A stretch of DNA of 64,000 nt from Oleispirillum sp965228165 (GCA_965228165.1 CBDDHB010000003.1:1736001-1800000), one strand, 5' to 3'; shown: positions 7,800 through 16,570, counted from the stretch's first letter. Notes: generated by a model from the sequence alone, not told the origin. Made by a program: numbers and translations.

Positions 7800-9188
7800 T
7801 CAGGGCTCCTTGCCGCGGCTTGCCGGAAACAGGGTCAGGATGTCCTGCACGTGTCCGACTTCCCGCACGCTCAATCCTTCGGGCGGCGCGCTTTTGCGGT
7901 TGGCGGAACGCAGGCGGCGGGGCATCAGCACCGAGGCGAAGCCCAGCTTCGCCGCCTCCTTCAGACGCAAGTCCGGCTGGGTCACCGCCCGAATCTCGCC
8001 GGAAAGCCCGATCTCGCCGAACACCGCGCCATCCGCCGGGGCGGGAACGCCGCTGACCGACGACAACACCGCGCAGGCCACCGCCAAATCCGCCGCAGGC
8101 TCGCCGACCTTCAATCCGCCCGCGACGTTCAAATAAACGTCATGGCCGCCGAATGCAATGCCGCATCGCGCCTCCAGCACCGCCAGCAGCATGGACAGCC
8201 GCCCGCCGTCCCAGCCGATCACCGCGCGGCGCGGCGTGCCGGTGGCGGGGGCGACCAGCGCCTGAATCTCCACCAAGAGCGGACGCGACCCCTCCAGCCC
8301 GGCGAAGACGCAAGACCCCGCGACGTTGCCCCGCCGCTCCGCCAGGAACAGGGCGGAGGGATTGGCCACCTCGGACAATCCCGCGTCGGTCATCTCGAAC
8401 ACCCCGATCTCGTCGGTGGCGCCGAAGCGGTTCTTGGTGGCGCGCAGGATGCGGAAGTGGTGGCCGCGTTCGCCCTCGAAGTACAGGACGGTGTCCACCA
8501 TGTGCTCGACGACGCGGGGACCGGCCAGGGTGCCTTCCTTGGTGACGTGGCCGACCAGGAACAGCACGAAGCCCCGCCGCTTCGCCAGACGGATCAGTTC
8601 GTGCGCGCAGGCCCGCACCTGGGTCACCGTGCCGGGCGCGGAATCCAGGGTGTCCAGGAACATCGTCTGGATCGAATCGATCACCACCACGTCGGGGGGC
8701 TCCGCCGCGTCCAGACTGGCCGCGATGTCGCGCAAGGACGTCGCCGCCGCCAGCTTCACCGGCGCGTCGGCCAGCCCCAGACGCCGGGCGCGCAGGCGCA
8801 CCTGATCCACCGCCTCTTCGCCCGAAACGTAAATGCAGGACGCGCCGGAAAGCGCCAGCCGCGCCGCCGCTTGAAGCAACAGGGTGGATTTGCCGATGCC
8901 GGGGTCGCCGCCGACCAGCAGAACCGAACCCGCCACCAAGCCGCCGCCGGTGACCCGGTCCAGTTCGCCGATGCCGGTGGCGCGGCGGGGGGTGGGCTCC
9001 CCCTGGCCGGAGAGCGGCACGAAATCCAGAATCCGCCCCTTCGCCAGAGCCTTGCCCTGCGGCGAGGCCTCGGGCGCGGCTTCCTCGGCGATGGTGTTCC
9101 ACGCGCCGCAGGCCTCGCACCGCCCCATCCACTTGCCGTGAACCGCGCCGCAGGACTGGCAGACGTAACGCACCGCCGACTTCGCCAT
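7800..9188 (-). CDS. radA: DNA repair protein RadA
   Basis: RadA is a RecA-like ATPase that drives branch migration during recombination. The 462-residue protein has a four-Cys zinc finger (C10, C13, C24, C27), Walker A GDPGIGKS (94-101), the RadA-specific KNRFG motif in RATKNRFGATDEIGVFEM, and a Lon-like C-terminal domain. The length is normal and the start is clear. It is followed after 5 bases by cvpA and preceded by a repeat element rather than a recognisable promoter. Confidence 0.97.
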   Translation of the reverse strand: MAKSAVRYVCQSCGAVHGKWMGRCEACGAWNTIAEEAAPEASPQGKALAKGRILDFVPLSGQGEPTPRRATGIGELDRVTGGGLVAGSVLLVGGDPGIGKSTLLLQAAARLALSGASCIYVSGEEAVDQVRLRARRLGLADAPVKLAAATSLRDIAASLDAAEPPDVVVIDSIQTMFLDTLDSAPGTVTQVRACAHELIRLAKRRGFVLFLVGHVTKEGTLAGPRVVEHMVDTVLYFEGERGHHFRILRATKNRFGATDEIGVFEMTDAGLSEVANPSALFLAERRGNVAGSCVFAGLEGSRPLLVEIQALVAPATGTPRRAVIGWDGGRLSMLLAVLEARCGIAFGGHDVYLNVAGGLKVGEPAADLAVACAVLSSVSGVPAPADGAVFGEIGLSGEIRAVTQPDLRLKEAAKLGFASVLMPRRLRSANRKSAPPEGLSVREVGHVQDILTLFPASRGKEP

Positions 9189-9203
9189 GGCTCAGACCCC
9201 GCC

Positions 9204-9410
9204 CCGGAAAAACCAGGCCGGGCTCCGCCCGGACCCGCAAAGGGCCGATGGCCCTTTGATCCCATGAATTTTGGTTTTTGCGTGCAGCGCCATAAGACCT
9301 TCGGGTGGCGTGATGGTTTTATCCTGCTTCGCGGAAAAACAAGACGGCGTGGGGTCAAGGGGCCCAAGGCCCCTTGCGGGGTCCAGGGGTGGAGCCCCTG
9401 CGAAGCCTTA
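9204..9410. repeat. Dispersed hairpin element, copy D (full length)
   Basis: Both ends carry the outward hairpin pair. The left end reads AAACCAGGCCGGGC-TCC-GCCCGGACC, then AAAGGGCC-GAT-GGCCCTTT. The right end, read on the minus strand, gives CAGGGGCTCCACCCCTG, then CAAGGGGCC-TT-GGGCCCCTTG. The centre has TTTTTGCGTGCAGCGC and the GGCGTGATGG motif. It fills the gap between mlaF (3' end) and radA (5' end). Confidence 0.8.
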
Positions 9411-9412
9411 CC

Positions 9413-10183
9413 TCACTTCCGCAAATCCATGGAGATCGGCCCGTCGGCGCGGCCGTGGATGAACTGATCGACGTAGGCGTTGCCGGAGGCGTCGATCTCG
9501 CCGATCGGGCCGACCCAGATCAGCTTGCCCTTATAGAGCATGGCGACGCGGTCGGCGATCTTGCGGGCGGAGGCCATGTCGTGGGTGATGGTGACGGCGG
9601 TCGCCCCCAGGTTCTTGACGCAGGTGACGATCAGGTCGTTGATCACGTCGGCCATGATCGGGTCCAGGCCGGTGGTGGGTTCGTCGAAAAAGATGATCTC
9701 GGGCTCGGTGGCGACGGCGCGGGCCAGGCCGACGCGTTTCTGCATGCCGCCGGACAGCTCGGTGGGCCACAGCCTGGCGACGTCCTCGGACAGGCCGACC
9801 TTGGCCAGGGTTTCCACCGCCAGCTCGAAGGCCGCCTTGCGGTCCATGCCCTTGCCCTGGATCGCGCCGAAGGCGACGTTCTCCCACACCGGCAGGCTGT
9901 CGAACAGCGCCGCGCCCTGGAACAGCATGCCGATCTTGGCGTTGATCCCTTCCAGGGAGCGGCCGGAAGCGCCCACCACTTCGGTCCCGTCCACCTGGAT
10001 CGAGCCGGATTCGGGGCGCAGGATGCCCTGGATGCACTTGATCAGCACCGACTTGCCCGATCCCGAGCCGCCGATCACCACCAGGGATTCGCCCGCCGCG
10101 ATGTCCAGATCGACGCCGTCCAGGACGATCTTGTCGCCGAAGCGTTTGTGCACGTCGCGCAAGCGGATTTTAGGTTGGCTCAT
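9413..10183 (-). CDS. mlaF: ABC transporter ATP-binding protein MlaF
   Basis: This is the ATPase of the Mla/Mce-type phospholipid trafficking system, which keeps outer-membrane lipid asymmetry. The 256 residues include Walker A GGSGSGKS (38-45), signature LSGGM, Walker B IIFFDEP and the H-loop ITHDMA. A GTG at 10198 overlaps the mlaE stop (GTGA) and would add five residues; I list the ATG. It is co-transcribed with mlaE and alr upstream. The periplasmic partner mlaD is not in this cluster. Confidence 0.93.
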   Translation of the reverse strand: MSQPKIRLRDVHKRFGDKIVLDGVDLDIAAGESLVVIGGSGSGKSVLIKCIQGILRPESGSIQVDGTEVVGASGRSLEGINAKIGMLFQGAALFDSLPVWENVAFGAIQGKGMDRKAAFELAVETLAKVGLSEDVARLWPTELSGGMQKRVGLARAVATEPEIIFFDEPTTGLDPIMADVINDLIVTCVKNLGATAVTITHDMASARKIADRVAMLYKGKLIWVGPIGEIDASGNAYVDQFIHGRADGPISMDLRK

Positions 10184-10194
10184 GCTGTCGGCTT

Positions 10195-10968
10195 TCACTG
10201 CGCGAAGAAGATTTCGGTGACGATGTAGTTGGAAATCAAAATCAGGATCGAGGCGGAAACCACGGCGTTGGTGGTGGCCGCGCCGACCCCTTGCGCGCCG
10301 CCCTTGGAATGATAGCCGTTGTAGCAGCCCATCAGGGCGATCAGGAAGCCGAACACCGCCGCCTTGACCAGACCGGAGACGACGTCCAGGGTTTCCATCA
10401 CGTCCCAGGTGTTGGCGAGGTAGCTGTTGGAGTTGAAGCCCAGCTTGCCGATGCCGATGATGTAGCCGCCGAACACTCCCAGGATGTCGGCGATCAGCAC
10501 CAGAAGCGGCATCATCAACAGGCCCGCCAGCAAACGCGGCGCGACCAGATACTTGAAGGGATTGGTGGACAGGGTGGTCAGGGCGTCCACCTGTTCGGTG
10601 ACGCGCATGGTGCCGATCTCGGCGGCCATCGAGGCGCCGATCCGTCCCGCCACCATCAGCCCGGCGAGAACCGGCCCGAGTTCGCGGGTGATGGAGAGCA
10701 CCACCACCATCGCCACCGCGCCTTCCGCCTGGAAGCGGGAGAATCCGGAATGGCTTTGCAGCGCCAGCACCATGCCGGAAAAGATCGCGGTCAGCGCCAC
10801 CACCGGCAGCGAGAAGTATCCGATGTCGAGGAACTGGCGCAGCATCTGCCGGGGATAGAAGGGCGGGCGGATCATGTGCGAGACGGCGACGGCGGTGAAC
10901 CGCGTCAGCCGCCCGACCGCGCCGAGGAAGTCGAGGAACACCCGTCCGATCAGGGCCAGAAAGTTCAT
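10195..10968 (-). CDS. mlaE: MlaE family ABC permease
   Basis: This 257-residue inner-membrane permease belongs to the MlaE family. Five to six hydrophobic segments and conserved stretches such as ITRELGPVLAGLMVAGRIGA and EQVDALTTLSTNP identify it. It would form the membrane channel moved by MlaF, encoded 11 bases downstream. Its ATG overlaps the alr stop by four bases (ATGA), so alr-mlaE-mlaF is one translationally coupled operon. Length and motifs are intact. Confidence 0.93.
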   Translation of the reverse strand: MNFLALIGRVFLDFLGAVGRLTRFTAVAVSHMIRPPFYPRQMLRQFLDIGYFSLPVVALTAIFSGMVLALQSHSGFSRFQAEGAVAMVVVLSITRELGPVLAGLMVAGRIGASMAAEIGTMRVTEQVDALTTLSTNPFKYLVAPRLLAGLLMMPLLVLIADILGVFGGYIIGIGKLGFNSNSYLANTWDVMETLDVVSGLVKAAVFGFLIALMGCYNGYHSKGGAQGVGAATTNAVVSASILILISNYIVTEIFFAQ

Positions 10969-12104
10969 GTCGCGGCACCGTTCGCGTAAACCCGGTGGAG
11001 ACGCGGCCCGAGGCGGGTGAGGAGTTCGTAGGAAATCGTCCCCGCCGCGTTCGCCATCGCGTCGATGCTGGCATATTTACCGATAACGTCGATGGTGTCA
11101 CCCGGCGCGATGAGTCCGTCCGGCACCTCGCCGATGTCGAAGGCGGCGAGGTCCATGGAAATCCGTCCGATCAGCCGCGCCCGATAGGCGCCCCGCACCG
11201 TGCCGAAGATCGGTTTTTCCGGGTTGGAGATGCCGCGCAGGAAGCCGTCGGCGTAGCCCAGCGCCACGGTGGCGACGCGGGTCGGCGCGGCCAGCGCGTG
11301 GGTCGCGCCATAGCCCACCGTCTGCGGCGCGTCGGCGGCGTGGATTTGCAGGATTTTCGCCGACAGGGTGGCGACCGGGGCCATCGGATTGTCGGGGGCG
11401 CAGGTGGGGTTGCCGCCGTAAAGGGCGATCCCCGGGCGGGTCAGATCGAATCGCGCGCGCGGCCCCAGGAAGATCCCCGACGAGGCGGACAGGCTGGCGG
11501 GAACCCCCGGCAGACGGCGCGAGAATTCGGCGAAGCGGTCGATCTGCCGGTCGCTCATCGGGTGGGCGGGGGTGTCGGCGCAGGCGAAGTGGCTCATCAG
11601 CAGGCAGGGGGCGACCGCCTTCAGGGTCTCGGCGTCGGCGATCAGGGCGTCGAACGCGGCGGGATTGAGCCCCAGGCGGGTCATTCCGGTATCCACCTGG
11701 ATCGCGGCGGGGTGCGCCTGACCGTCGGCGCGGGCGAAGGCGGCCCAGCCCGCCACCTGATGCGGCGCGTTCAGGACCGGGATCAGGGCGTGTCCGGCGA
11801 AGTCGGCCTCGGTCCCCGGATTGGGACCGTGCAGGACGAAGATGCGCGCCCGTGGCAGGGCGGCGCGCAAGCCGATGCCCTCGTCCAGATGGGCGACGAA
11901 GAAGGTCTTGCATCCGGCGGCGGCCAGCGCCGGGGCGACCCGGGCCGCGCCCAGCCCGTAGGCGTCGGCCTTGACCACCGCGCCGGTTTCGGCGGTGGGG
12001 GAGAGGGATTTGACATGCAGCCAGTTGCCGACGATCGCGGCGAGATCGATGGTCAGCACCGCCCCGGCGCGGGCCGAGGCGGGGGAAAGCGTCGGCAGCG
12101 ACAC
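10965..12104 (-). CDS. alr: Alanine racemase
   Basis: It interconverts L- and D-alanine with pyridoxal phosphate, supplying D-Ala for peptidoglycan. The 379 residues contain the PLP lysine K45 in AVVKADAYGLG, the catalytic tyrosine Y265 in QTVGYGATHA, and the LIGRISMDL segment of the C-terminal domain. The gene lies six bases downstream of dnaB and overlaps mlaE. The dnaB-alr linkage is common in alphaproteobacteria. Nothing is unusual in length or motifs. Confidence 0.96.
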   Translation of the reverse strand: MSLPTLSPASARAGAVLTIDLAAIVGNWLHVKSLSPTAETGAVVKADAYGLGAARVAPALAAAGCKTFFVAHLDEGIGLRAALPRARIFVLHGPNPGTEADFAGHALIPVLNAPHQVAGWAAFARADGQAHPAAIQVDTGMTRLGLNPAAFDALIADAETLKAVAPCLLMSHFACADTPAHPMSDRQIDRFAEFSRRLPGVPASLSASSGIFLGPRARFDLTRPGIALYGGNPTCAPDNPMAPVATLSAKILQIHAADAPQTVGYGATHALAAPTRVATVALGYADGFLRGISNPEKPIFGTVRGAYRARLIGRISMDLAAFDIGEVPDGLIAPGDTIDVIGKYASIDAMANAAGTISYELLTRLGPRLHRVYANGAAT

Positions 12105-12110
12105 GATGGG

Positions 12111-13610
12111 TTATCCTCCGTAAGGCAGATGATCGTCGTCCGTCCAGTTGCCGAAGGTGGTGTACTCCCCATTGAAGTGGAGGACAACCGTGTCGGTGGG
12201 GCCGTGGCGCTGCTTGGCGACGATGCACTCGGCCTTGAACTCGATCTCCTTAAGGGCGTTTTCCCATTCCTCGGTCTCGCGGGCGAACTTGCCGCCGTCG
12301 TCGCCGTCCTTTTTTAGCGGGCGCTTCGCCTTTTTGTAATAGTGCTCGCGGAAGACGAACATCACCATGTCGGCGTCCTGCTCGATCGAGCCGGATTCGC
12401 GCAAGTCCGAAAGCTGCGGCCGCTTGTCGTCGCGGCTTTCCACGGCGCGGGACAGCTGCGACAAGGCGATCACCGGAACGTTCAGCTCCTTCGCCAGGAT
12501 CTTCAGGCCCCGGGTCATTTCCGACAGTTCCTGCACGCGGTTGCTTTCGCGGCGGCTGGACGCGCCGGGGGACAGCAGTTGCAGATAGTCGATGACGATC
12601 AGGCCCAGGTTTTCCTGGCGCTTCAGACGCCGGGCGCGGGTGCGGATCGCGCCGACGGTCAGGCCCGGCGTGTCGTCGATGAACAGGGGAACCCGCTCCA
12701 TCAGGCCGACTGCGGCGCTGAGCTTGTTGAAGTCGTCCTGCACCATCTTGCCGGTGCGCATCTTGTGGCCGGGGATCTGCGCCTCGTTGGAAAGGATACG
12801 GGTCGCCAGCTGCTCCGCCGACATTTCCAGCGAGAAGAAGGCGGTCACCGCGCCGGGGCCGGAGGGATCGCGCAGGCGGGCATAGGCGGCGTTGTAGGCG
12901 ATCGCGGTGGCGAGAGCGGTCTTGCCCATGCCGGGACGTCCGGCAAGGATGATCAGGTCGGAGTTGTGCAACCCGCCCAGCAGGTTGTCGAGGTCGGTCA
13001 GGCCGGTGGTGACGCCCGACAGGCCGCTCGCCTTGTTGGCGGCGTCGGCCATTTCCAGGGACAATTTCAGCGCCGCCTTGAAGGGGACGAAGCCCTTCGC
13101 CGTCTCGCCGGTGGTGGCCAGCCGGTACAGCCCTTCCTCCGCCTTCCGGATCTGTTCGTCGGCGGTGGCTTCCTGGGTTTCGTCGAAGGCGTCGTTGACC
13201 ACGTCCTCGCCGAGGGCGATCAACTGGCGGCGCAGATAAAGGTCGTGGATCAGCCGCCCGTACTGTTCGGCATTGATGATGCCGACCACCGAATTGGCCA
13301 GCTTGACCAGATAGGCGGGGCCGCCGACGCGCTCCAGCTCCGGCCCGCCGTCCATCACCCGCTTCAGGGTGATCGGGTCGGCGGTGTCGCCGCGTTCGTA
13401 CATCCCCAGGCACAGCTCGAACACCCGGCGATGGGTGGAATCGGCGAAGTGCTCGGGCTTCAGGAAGTCGATGACCTTGTCGATCGCCGCGTTGTTGTTG
13501 AGGATCGCGCCCAGAAGCGCCTGCTCCGCCTCGGTGTCGTAGGGCGGGGTGCGCCCGCCGTGGGGCGGGGCGGCGGAGACGGGGGCGGGAAAGTCGAGTG
13601 CCTGGTTCAT
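12111..13610 (-). CDS. dnaB: Replicative DNA helicase DnaB
   Basis: DnaB is the hexameric helicase that unwinds DNA ahead of the replication fork. The 499-residue protein has the N-terminal DnaG-interacting domain (30-130) and a RecA-like domain with Walker A GRPGMGKT (224-231), Walker B LIVIDYLQLL and the SQLSRAVE(S)R motif. The C-terminal tail is ordinary. It heads dnaB-alr-mlaE-mlaF on the minus strand. Just upstream is a DnaA-box-like dyad (13643-13664) that may regulate it. Confidence 0.97.
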   Translation of the reverse strand: MNQALDFPAPVSAAPPHGGRTPPYDTEAEQALLGAILNNNAAIDKVIDFLKPEHFADSTHRRVFELCLGMYERGDTADPITLKRVMDGGPELERVGGPAYLVKLANSVVGIINAEQYGRLIHDLYLRRQLIALGEDVVNDAFDETQEATADEQIRKAEEGLYRLATTGETAKGFVPFKAALKLSLEMADAANKASGLSGVTTGLTDLDNLLGGLHNSDLIILAGRPGMGKTALATAIAYNAAYARLRDPSGPGAVTAFFSLEMSAEQLATRILSNEAQIPGHKMRTGKMVQDDFNKLSAAVGLMERVPLFIDDTPGLTVGAIRTRARRLKRQENLGLIVIDYLQLLSPGASSRRESNRVQELSEMTRGLKILAKELNVPVIALSQLSRAVESRDDKRPQLSDLRESGSIEQDADMVMFVFREHYYKKAKRPLKKDGDDGGKFARETEEWENALKEIEFKAECIVAKQRHGPTDTVVLHFNGEYTTFGNWTDDDHLPYGG

Positions 13611-13642
13611 CCGCGCACCATAGCACGCCTTTTCGGGAAAAG

Positions 13643-13664
13643 TTTTCCACAGCCCTGTGGAAGA
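13643..13664. promoter_or_regulatory. DnaA-box-like inverted pair upstream of dnaB
   Basis: TTTTCCACA (13643-13651) faces TGTGGAAGA (13656-13664), with an exact eight-base dyad TTCCACAG-CC-CTGTGGAA inside. Each arm is one or two mismatches from the DnaA box TTATCCACA. It is 33 bases upstream of the dnaB start, where it could autoregulate or coordinate replication genes. This is inference from sequence alone. Confidence 0.5.
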
Positions 13665-13688
13665 CGGGGATTACGGTGGGGGAAGTCC

Positions 13689-13877
13689 AGGCCGGGCGCT
13701 GCCCGGACCCCGCTGGGGACGCGGTCCCCAGACCCCATTCCTTAAGGTTTTTGCGCGCAGCGCTAGGGAACCATCACGCCGCGTAAAGGTCGATTGCCGC
13801 TAACGCGGCGAAAAACAAGTATCCGGGGTCAAGGGGTCCGCGACCCCTTGCGGGTCCGGGCAGAGCCCGGCCTGGTT
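13689..13877. repeat. Dispersed hairpin element, copy E (full length)
   Basis: The left module is CCGGGC-GCT-GCCCGG, then CTGGGGAC-GCG-GTCCCCAG. The core is CCCATTCCTTAAGGTTTTTG, then GCGCGCAGCGC and CCGCTAACGCGGCGAAAAAC. The right module on the minus strand is CCGGGC-TCT-GCCCGG, then AAGGGGTC-GCG-GACCCCTT. It is among the clearest full copies and lies between dnaB and rplI. Confidence 0.82.
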
Positions 13878-13891
13878 TTGCGTTGGCGTGA

Positions 13892-13926
13892 CGAAAAACC
13901 GCCGCCCGGAGGCCGGGCGGCGGTTT
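13892..13926 (-). terminator. Rho-independent terminator of the rpsF-rpsR-rplI operon
   Basis: On the minus strand, AAACCGCCGCCCGG pairs with CCGGGCGGCGGTTT around a three-base loop and is followed by a T-run (GGTTTTTCGTC). It starts 25 bases after the rplI stop. This is a textbook intrinsic terminator and ends the operon before repeat copy E. Confidence 0.9.
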
Positions 13927-13950
13927 CGATAGCGAAAGGTCGCGAAGGAG

Positions 13951-14490
13951 TTATTCGGCTTCCGGGGTTTCCGGAGCTTCCTCGGCGACGATCTCCTCGA
14001 CGACTTCCTCGGCTTCCGGTTCCTTGGCGGCGAGCATCGCCTCTTCCTCGGAGCGGGCGACCACCACCGCGACGTCGATCTTGACCTCGGGGTGCAGCGA
14101 CAGCGACACCACGTAGTTGCCCAGGGCCTTGATCGGCTGGTGCAGCATCGCCTGCGACTTGTCCACCGCGAAGCCCGCGTCCTTGACCGCGTCGCGCACG
14201 TCGCGGGCGGTCACCGAGCCGTAGAGCTGGCCGGTTTCGGCGGCCTGGCGCACGATCACCAGACGCAGGCCGGCCATCTTCGCGGCCACCGCCTCGGCTT
14301 CCTCGCGGCGCTTCAGGTTGGCGGCCTCGATCTCGACCCGCTGCTTGGCGAACAGCTCCAGATTGGCCTTGGTGGCGCGCAGCGCCTTGTTCTGCGGCAG
14401 CAGGAAATTGCGGGCGAAGCCGGGCTTGACGTTGACCACGTCGCCGATGATGCCCAGGCGTTCGATGCGTTCCAACAGAATGACTTCCAT
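13951..14490 (-). CDS. rplI: 50S ribosomal protein L9 with acidic C-terminal extension
   Basis: L9 binds 23S rRNA through its N-terminal domain and helps keep reading frame. The 179 residues contain the L9 signature GDVVNVKPGFARNFLLPQNKA near the start (here GDVVNVKPGFARNFLLPQ), a long connecting helix and the C-terminal domain. The final 30 or so residues are almost all Glu, Ala and Val (EEVVEEIVAEEAPE), an acidic tail beyond the usual 150-residue form that is seen in many alphaproteobacteria. It ends the rpsF-rpsR-rplI operon. Confidence 0.96.
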   Translation of the reverse strand: MEVILLERIERLGIIGDVVNVKPGFARNFLLPQNKALRATKANLELFAKQRVEIEAANLKRREEAEAVAAKMAGLRLVIVRQAAETGQLYGSVTARDVRDAVKDAGFAVDKSQAMLHQPIKALGNYVVSLSLHPEVKIDVAVVVARSEEEAMLAAKEPEAEEVVEEIVAEEAPETPEAE

Positions 14491-14554
14491 TGTCTTCTTC
14501 CTTTTCTGTTCGTCCGGCGGCGCCGCGTCGGCGCCCCGTTAGGAATGCGAAGCT

Positions 14555-14580
14555 GCGGATCGCGCCAAGGCGCGATCCGC
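14555..14580. other. Perfect 12-bp palindrome between rpsR and rplI
   Basis: GCGGATCGCGCC-AA-GGCGCGATCCGC is an exact inverted repeat with a two-base spacer in the 122-base gap between rpsR and rplI. On the transcript it is a very stable hairpin but has no U-tract. It is therefore more likely an RNA-stability, attenuation or protein-binding element than a full terminator. Confidence 0.7.
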
Positions 14581-14612
14581 CGGGATTTCGGGTGTCCGGG
14601 GGAACCCGGAGC

Positions 14613-14846
14613 TTACTTCATCACGTAGGGCAGAATCGACAGGTACCGGGCGCGCTTGATCGCGCGGGCCAGTTCACGCTGCTTCTTCGCCGACACCGCG
14701 GTGATCCGGCTGGGGACGATCTTGCCGCGTTCGGAGATGAAGCGCGACAGGAGCTTGACGTCCTTGTAGTCGATCTTCGGAGCCTGCGCGCCGGAGAACG
14801 GGCAGGTCTTGCGACGGCGGAAGAACGGGCGACGCGGAGCGTTCAT
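14613..14846 (-). CDS. rpsR: 30S ribosomal protein S18
   Basis: S18 is a small-subunit protein that sits with S6 on the platform. The 77 residues show the family core PKIDYKDVKLLSRFISERGK and IVPSRITAVSAKKQRELARA. Its ATG overlaps the rpsF stop by one base (TGATG), so translation is coupled, and rplI follows after 122 bases. The length is typical for alphaproteobacteria. Confidence 0.97.
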   Translation of the reverse strand: MNAPRRPFFRRRKTCPFSGAQAPKIDYKDVKLLSRFISERGKIVPSRITAVSAKKQRELARAIKRARYLSILPYVMK

Positions 14847-15295
14847 CAGATCTCTCCTTCAGCGGCGGTGGGGGCGGGGGCGCGGTCGAAGCGGCGCGGG
14901 CCGCGATCTCCACGGTCGCCACGGTCGCCGCGATCACCGCGCGGGCCACGATCGCCACGGTCGCCGCGGTCGCCGCGTTCGTTGCGCGGCTGCATCATCG
15001 CGGAGGGACCTTCCTCCAGCGCCTCGACGCGCACCGTCATGTAACGCAGGATGTCTTCGTTGATCCGCATCTGACGCTCGTATTCGGCGACGGCTGCCGA
15101 CGGGGCGTCGATGTTCAGAAGCACGTAGTGCCCCTTGCGGTTCTTGTTGATGCGGTAGCAGAGGTCCCACATTTCCCGCTTCTTCACCTCGCCGCCGCCG
15201 GCGGAGAGGATTTCGCTCATCTTTTCGACCAGCGCTTCCACCTGGGTGGCGCTGATGTCCTGACGCGCGATCACCACGCTTTCGTACAATGCCAT
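14846..15295 (-). CDS. rpsF: 30S ribosomal protein S6 with Gly-Asp-Arg repeat tail
   Basis: S6 is the small-subunit partner of S18. The ATG at 15295, with a GGGAG Shine-Dalgarno, gives 149 residues. The longer upstream frame is not supported. The S6 fold covers residues 1-100 (YESVVIARQDISATQVEAL, GHYVLLNIDAPS). The tail from about 107 on is a low-complexity run of GDR/RGD and RGP units, then an acidic end. Such charged tails are common in alphaproteobacterial S6 and vary in repeat number. It is the first gene of the rpsF-rpsR-rplI operon. Confidence 0.95.
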   Translation of the reverse strand: MALYESVVIARQDISATQVEALVEKMSEILSAGGGEVKKREMWDLCYRINKNRKGHYVLLNIDAPSAAVAEYERQMRINEDILRYMTVRVEALEEGPSAMMQPRNERGDRGDRGDRGPRGDRGDRGDRGDRGPRRFDRAPAPTAAEGEI

Positions 15296-15521
15296 TTCGG
15301 ACTCCCTATGGCTTCTCTCTTCCCGCATTTTTCGCCTGAAACATTGTTTCACGGCGGTTTCGTCGAGCATAGCCGATCCCATGATCGGCAAGGAGTTGTA
15401 AGGTGGGGGACTATACACATCTTTCGGGACGGTGCAAGGGGCGCTTGACATTGGGGGGGGTTGTGCTTCTTTTGACGGCGGAACGACCGATTTCCGTGTG
15501 ACAGATCTGGAGGATGAGCGC

Positions 15522-16466
15522 ATGCGCGCAGTGGTTTTCCCGGGGCAAGGTTCTCAGGCCGTCGGCATGGGTAAGGATCTCGCCGCGACGTTCGCCGTCG
15601 CGCGGGATGTCTTCGCCGAGGTCGAGGACGCGCTCGAGCAAAAGCTGACGCAGATGATGTTCGAGGGTCCGGAACAAGATCTGATGATGACCGAAAACAC
15701 CCAGCCCGCCCTGATGGCGGTCAGCGTCGCGATCGTGCGGGTGTTGGACAAGGAATACGGCGTCCGCCTGCCGGACGTCGCCTCTTACGTCGCCGGGCAT
15801 TCGCTGGGCGAATATTCGGCCCTGTGCGCCTCGGGCGCCCTGAAGCTCGGCGACACCGCCCGTCTGCTCAAGACCCGCGGCCGCGCGATGCAGAAGGCGG
15901 TGCCCTTCGGCATGGGGGCGATGGCGGCGATCCTGGGTCTCGATGCCGAGCAGGCGCGCAGCCTGTCGGTCGAGGCCTCGGAAGGCGAGGTCTGCGAGGC
16001 CGCCAACGACAATGCCCCCGGTCAGGTGGTGGTGTCCGGCCATGTCGGCGCGGTGAAGCGCGCCATCGAGATCGCCAAGAAGCTGGGGGTGAAGCGCAGC
16101 GTCCTGCTGCCGGTGTCCGCTCCCTTCCATTGCGCCCTGATGCGCCCCGCCGCCGAAACCATGCGCGAGGCGCTCTCCCACGTCGAACTGCTGGCGCCGT
16201 CGGTGCCGGTGGTGGCCAACGTCACCGCGCGGGCCACCGACGACCCCGAGGAAATCCGCAAGCTTCTGGTCGAACAGGTGTGCGGTTCGGTGCGCTGGCG
16301 GGAAAGCGTGCAGTTCATGAAGGGCGCCGGGGTGAACACCCTGGTCGAGGTCGGCTCGGGCCGGGTTCTGTCCGGTCTGGCGCGCCGCATCGACCGCGAA
16401 ATGGACGGTCTGCCGGTCGGCAGCCTTGAGGAAATCGAGGCCTTCGCCAAGTCGGTGGCGGCCTGA
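15522..16466 (+). CDS. fabD: Malonyl-CoA:ACP transacylase FabD
   Basis: FabD loads malonate from CoA onto ACP for fatty-acid elongation. The ATG at 15522 with GGAGG eight bases upstream gives 314 residues. It shows the FPGQGSQ start, catalytic Ser94 in GHSLGEYSAL and His203 in VSAPFHCALM. It diverges from rpsF across about 225 bases that hold both promoters. A strong terminator follows, before fabG. Confidence 0.96.
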   Translation: MRAVVFPGQGSQAVGMGKDLAATFAVARDVFAEVEDALEQKLTQMMFEGPEQDLMMTENTQPALMAVSVAIVRVLDKEYGVRLPDVASYVAGHSLGEYSALCASGALKLGDTARLLKTRGRAMQKAVPFGMGAMAAILGLDAEQARSLSVEASEGEVCEAANDNAPGQVVVSGHVGAVKRAIEIAKKLGVKRSVLLPVSAPFHCALMRPAAETMREALSHVELLAPSVPVVANVTARATDDPEEIRKLLVEQVCGSVRWRESVQFMKGAGVNTLVEVGSGRVLSGLARRIDREMDGLPVGSLEEIEAFAKSVAA

Positions 16467-16477
16467 AAACCATCGAT

Positions 16478-16509
16478 CCGCCCGGCGCGGCGACGTGCCG
16501 GGCGGTTTT
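16478..16509 (+). terminator. Intrinsic terminator after fabD
   Basis: CCGCCCGGC (16478-16486) pairs exactly with GCCGGGCGG (16497-16505), followed directly by TTTT. It lies 12 bases after the fabD stop and 60 bases before fabG, so it may attenuate rather than block read-through into fabG. Confidence 0.85.
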
Positions 16510-16570
16510 GTGTCCGGGGCGGGGAACCTCCGCGTCAACCAAAACCAAGAACCAACAGAGCAAGCCATCC

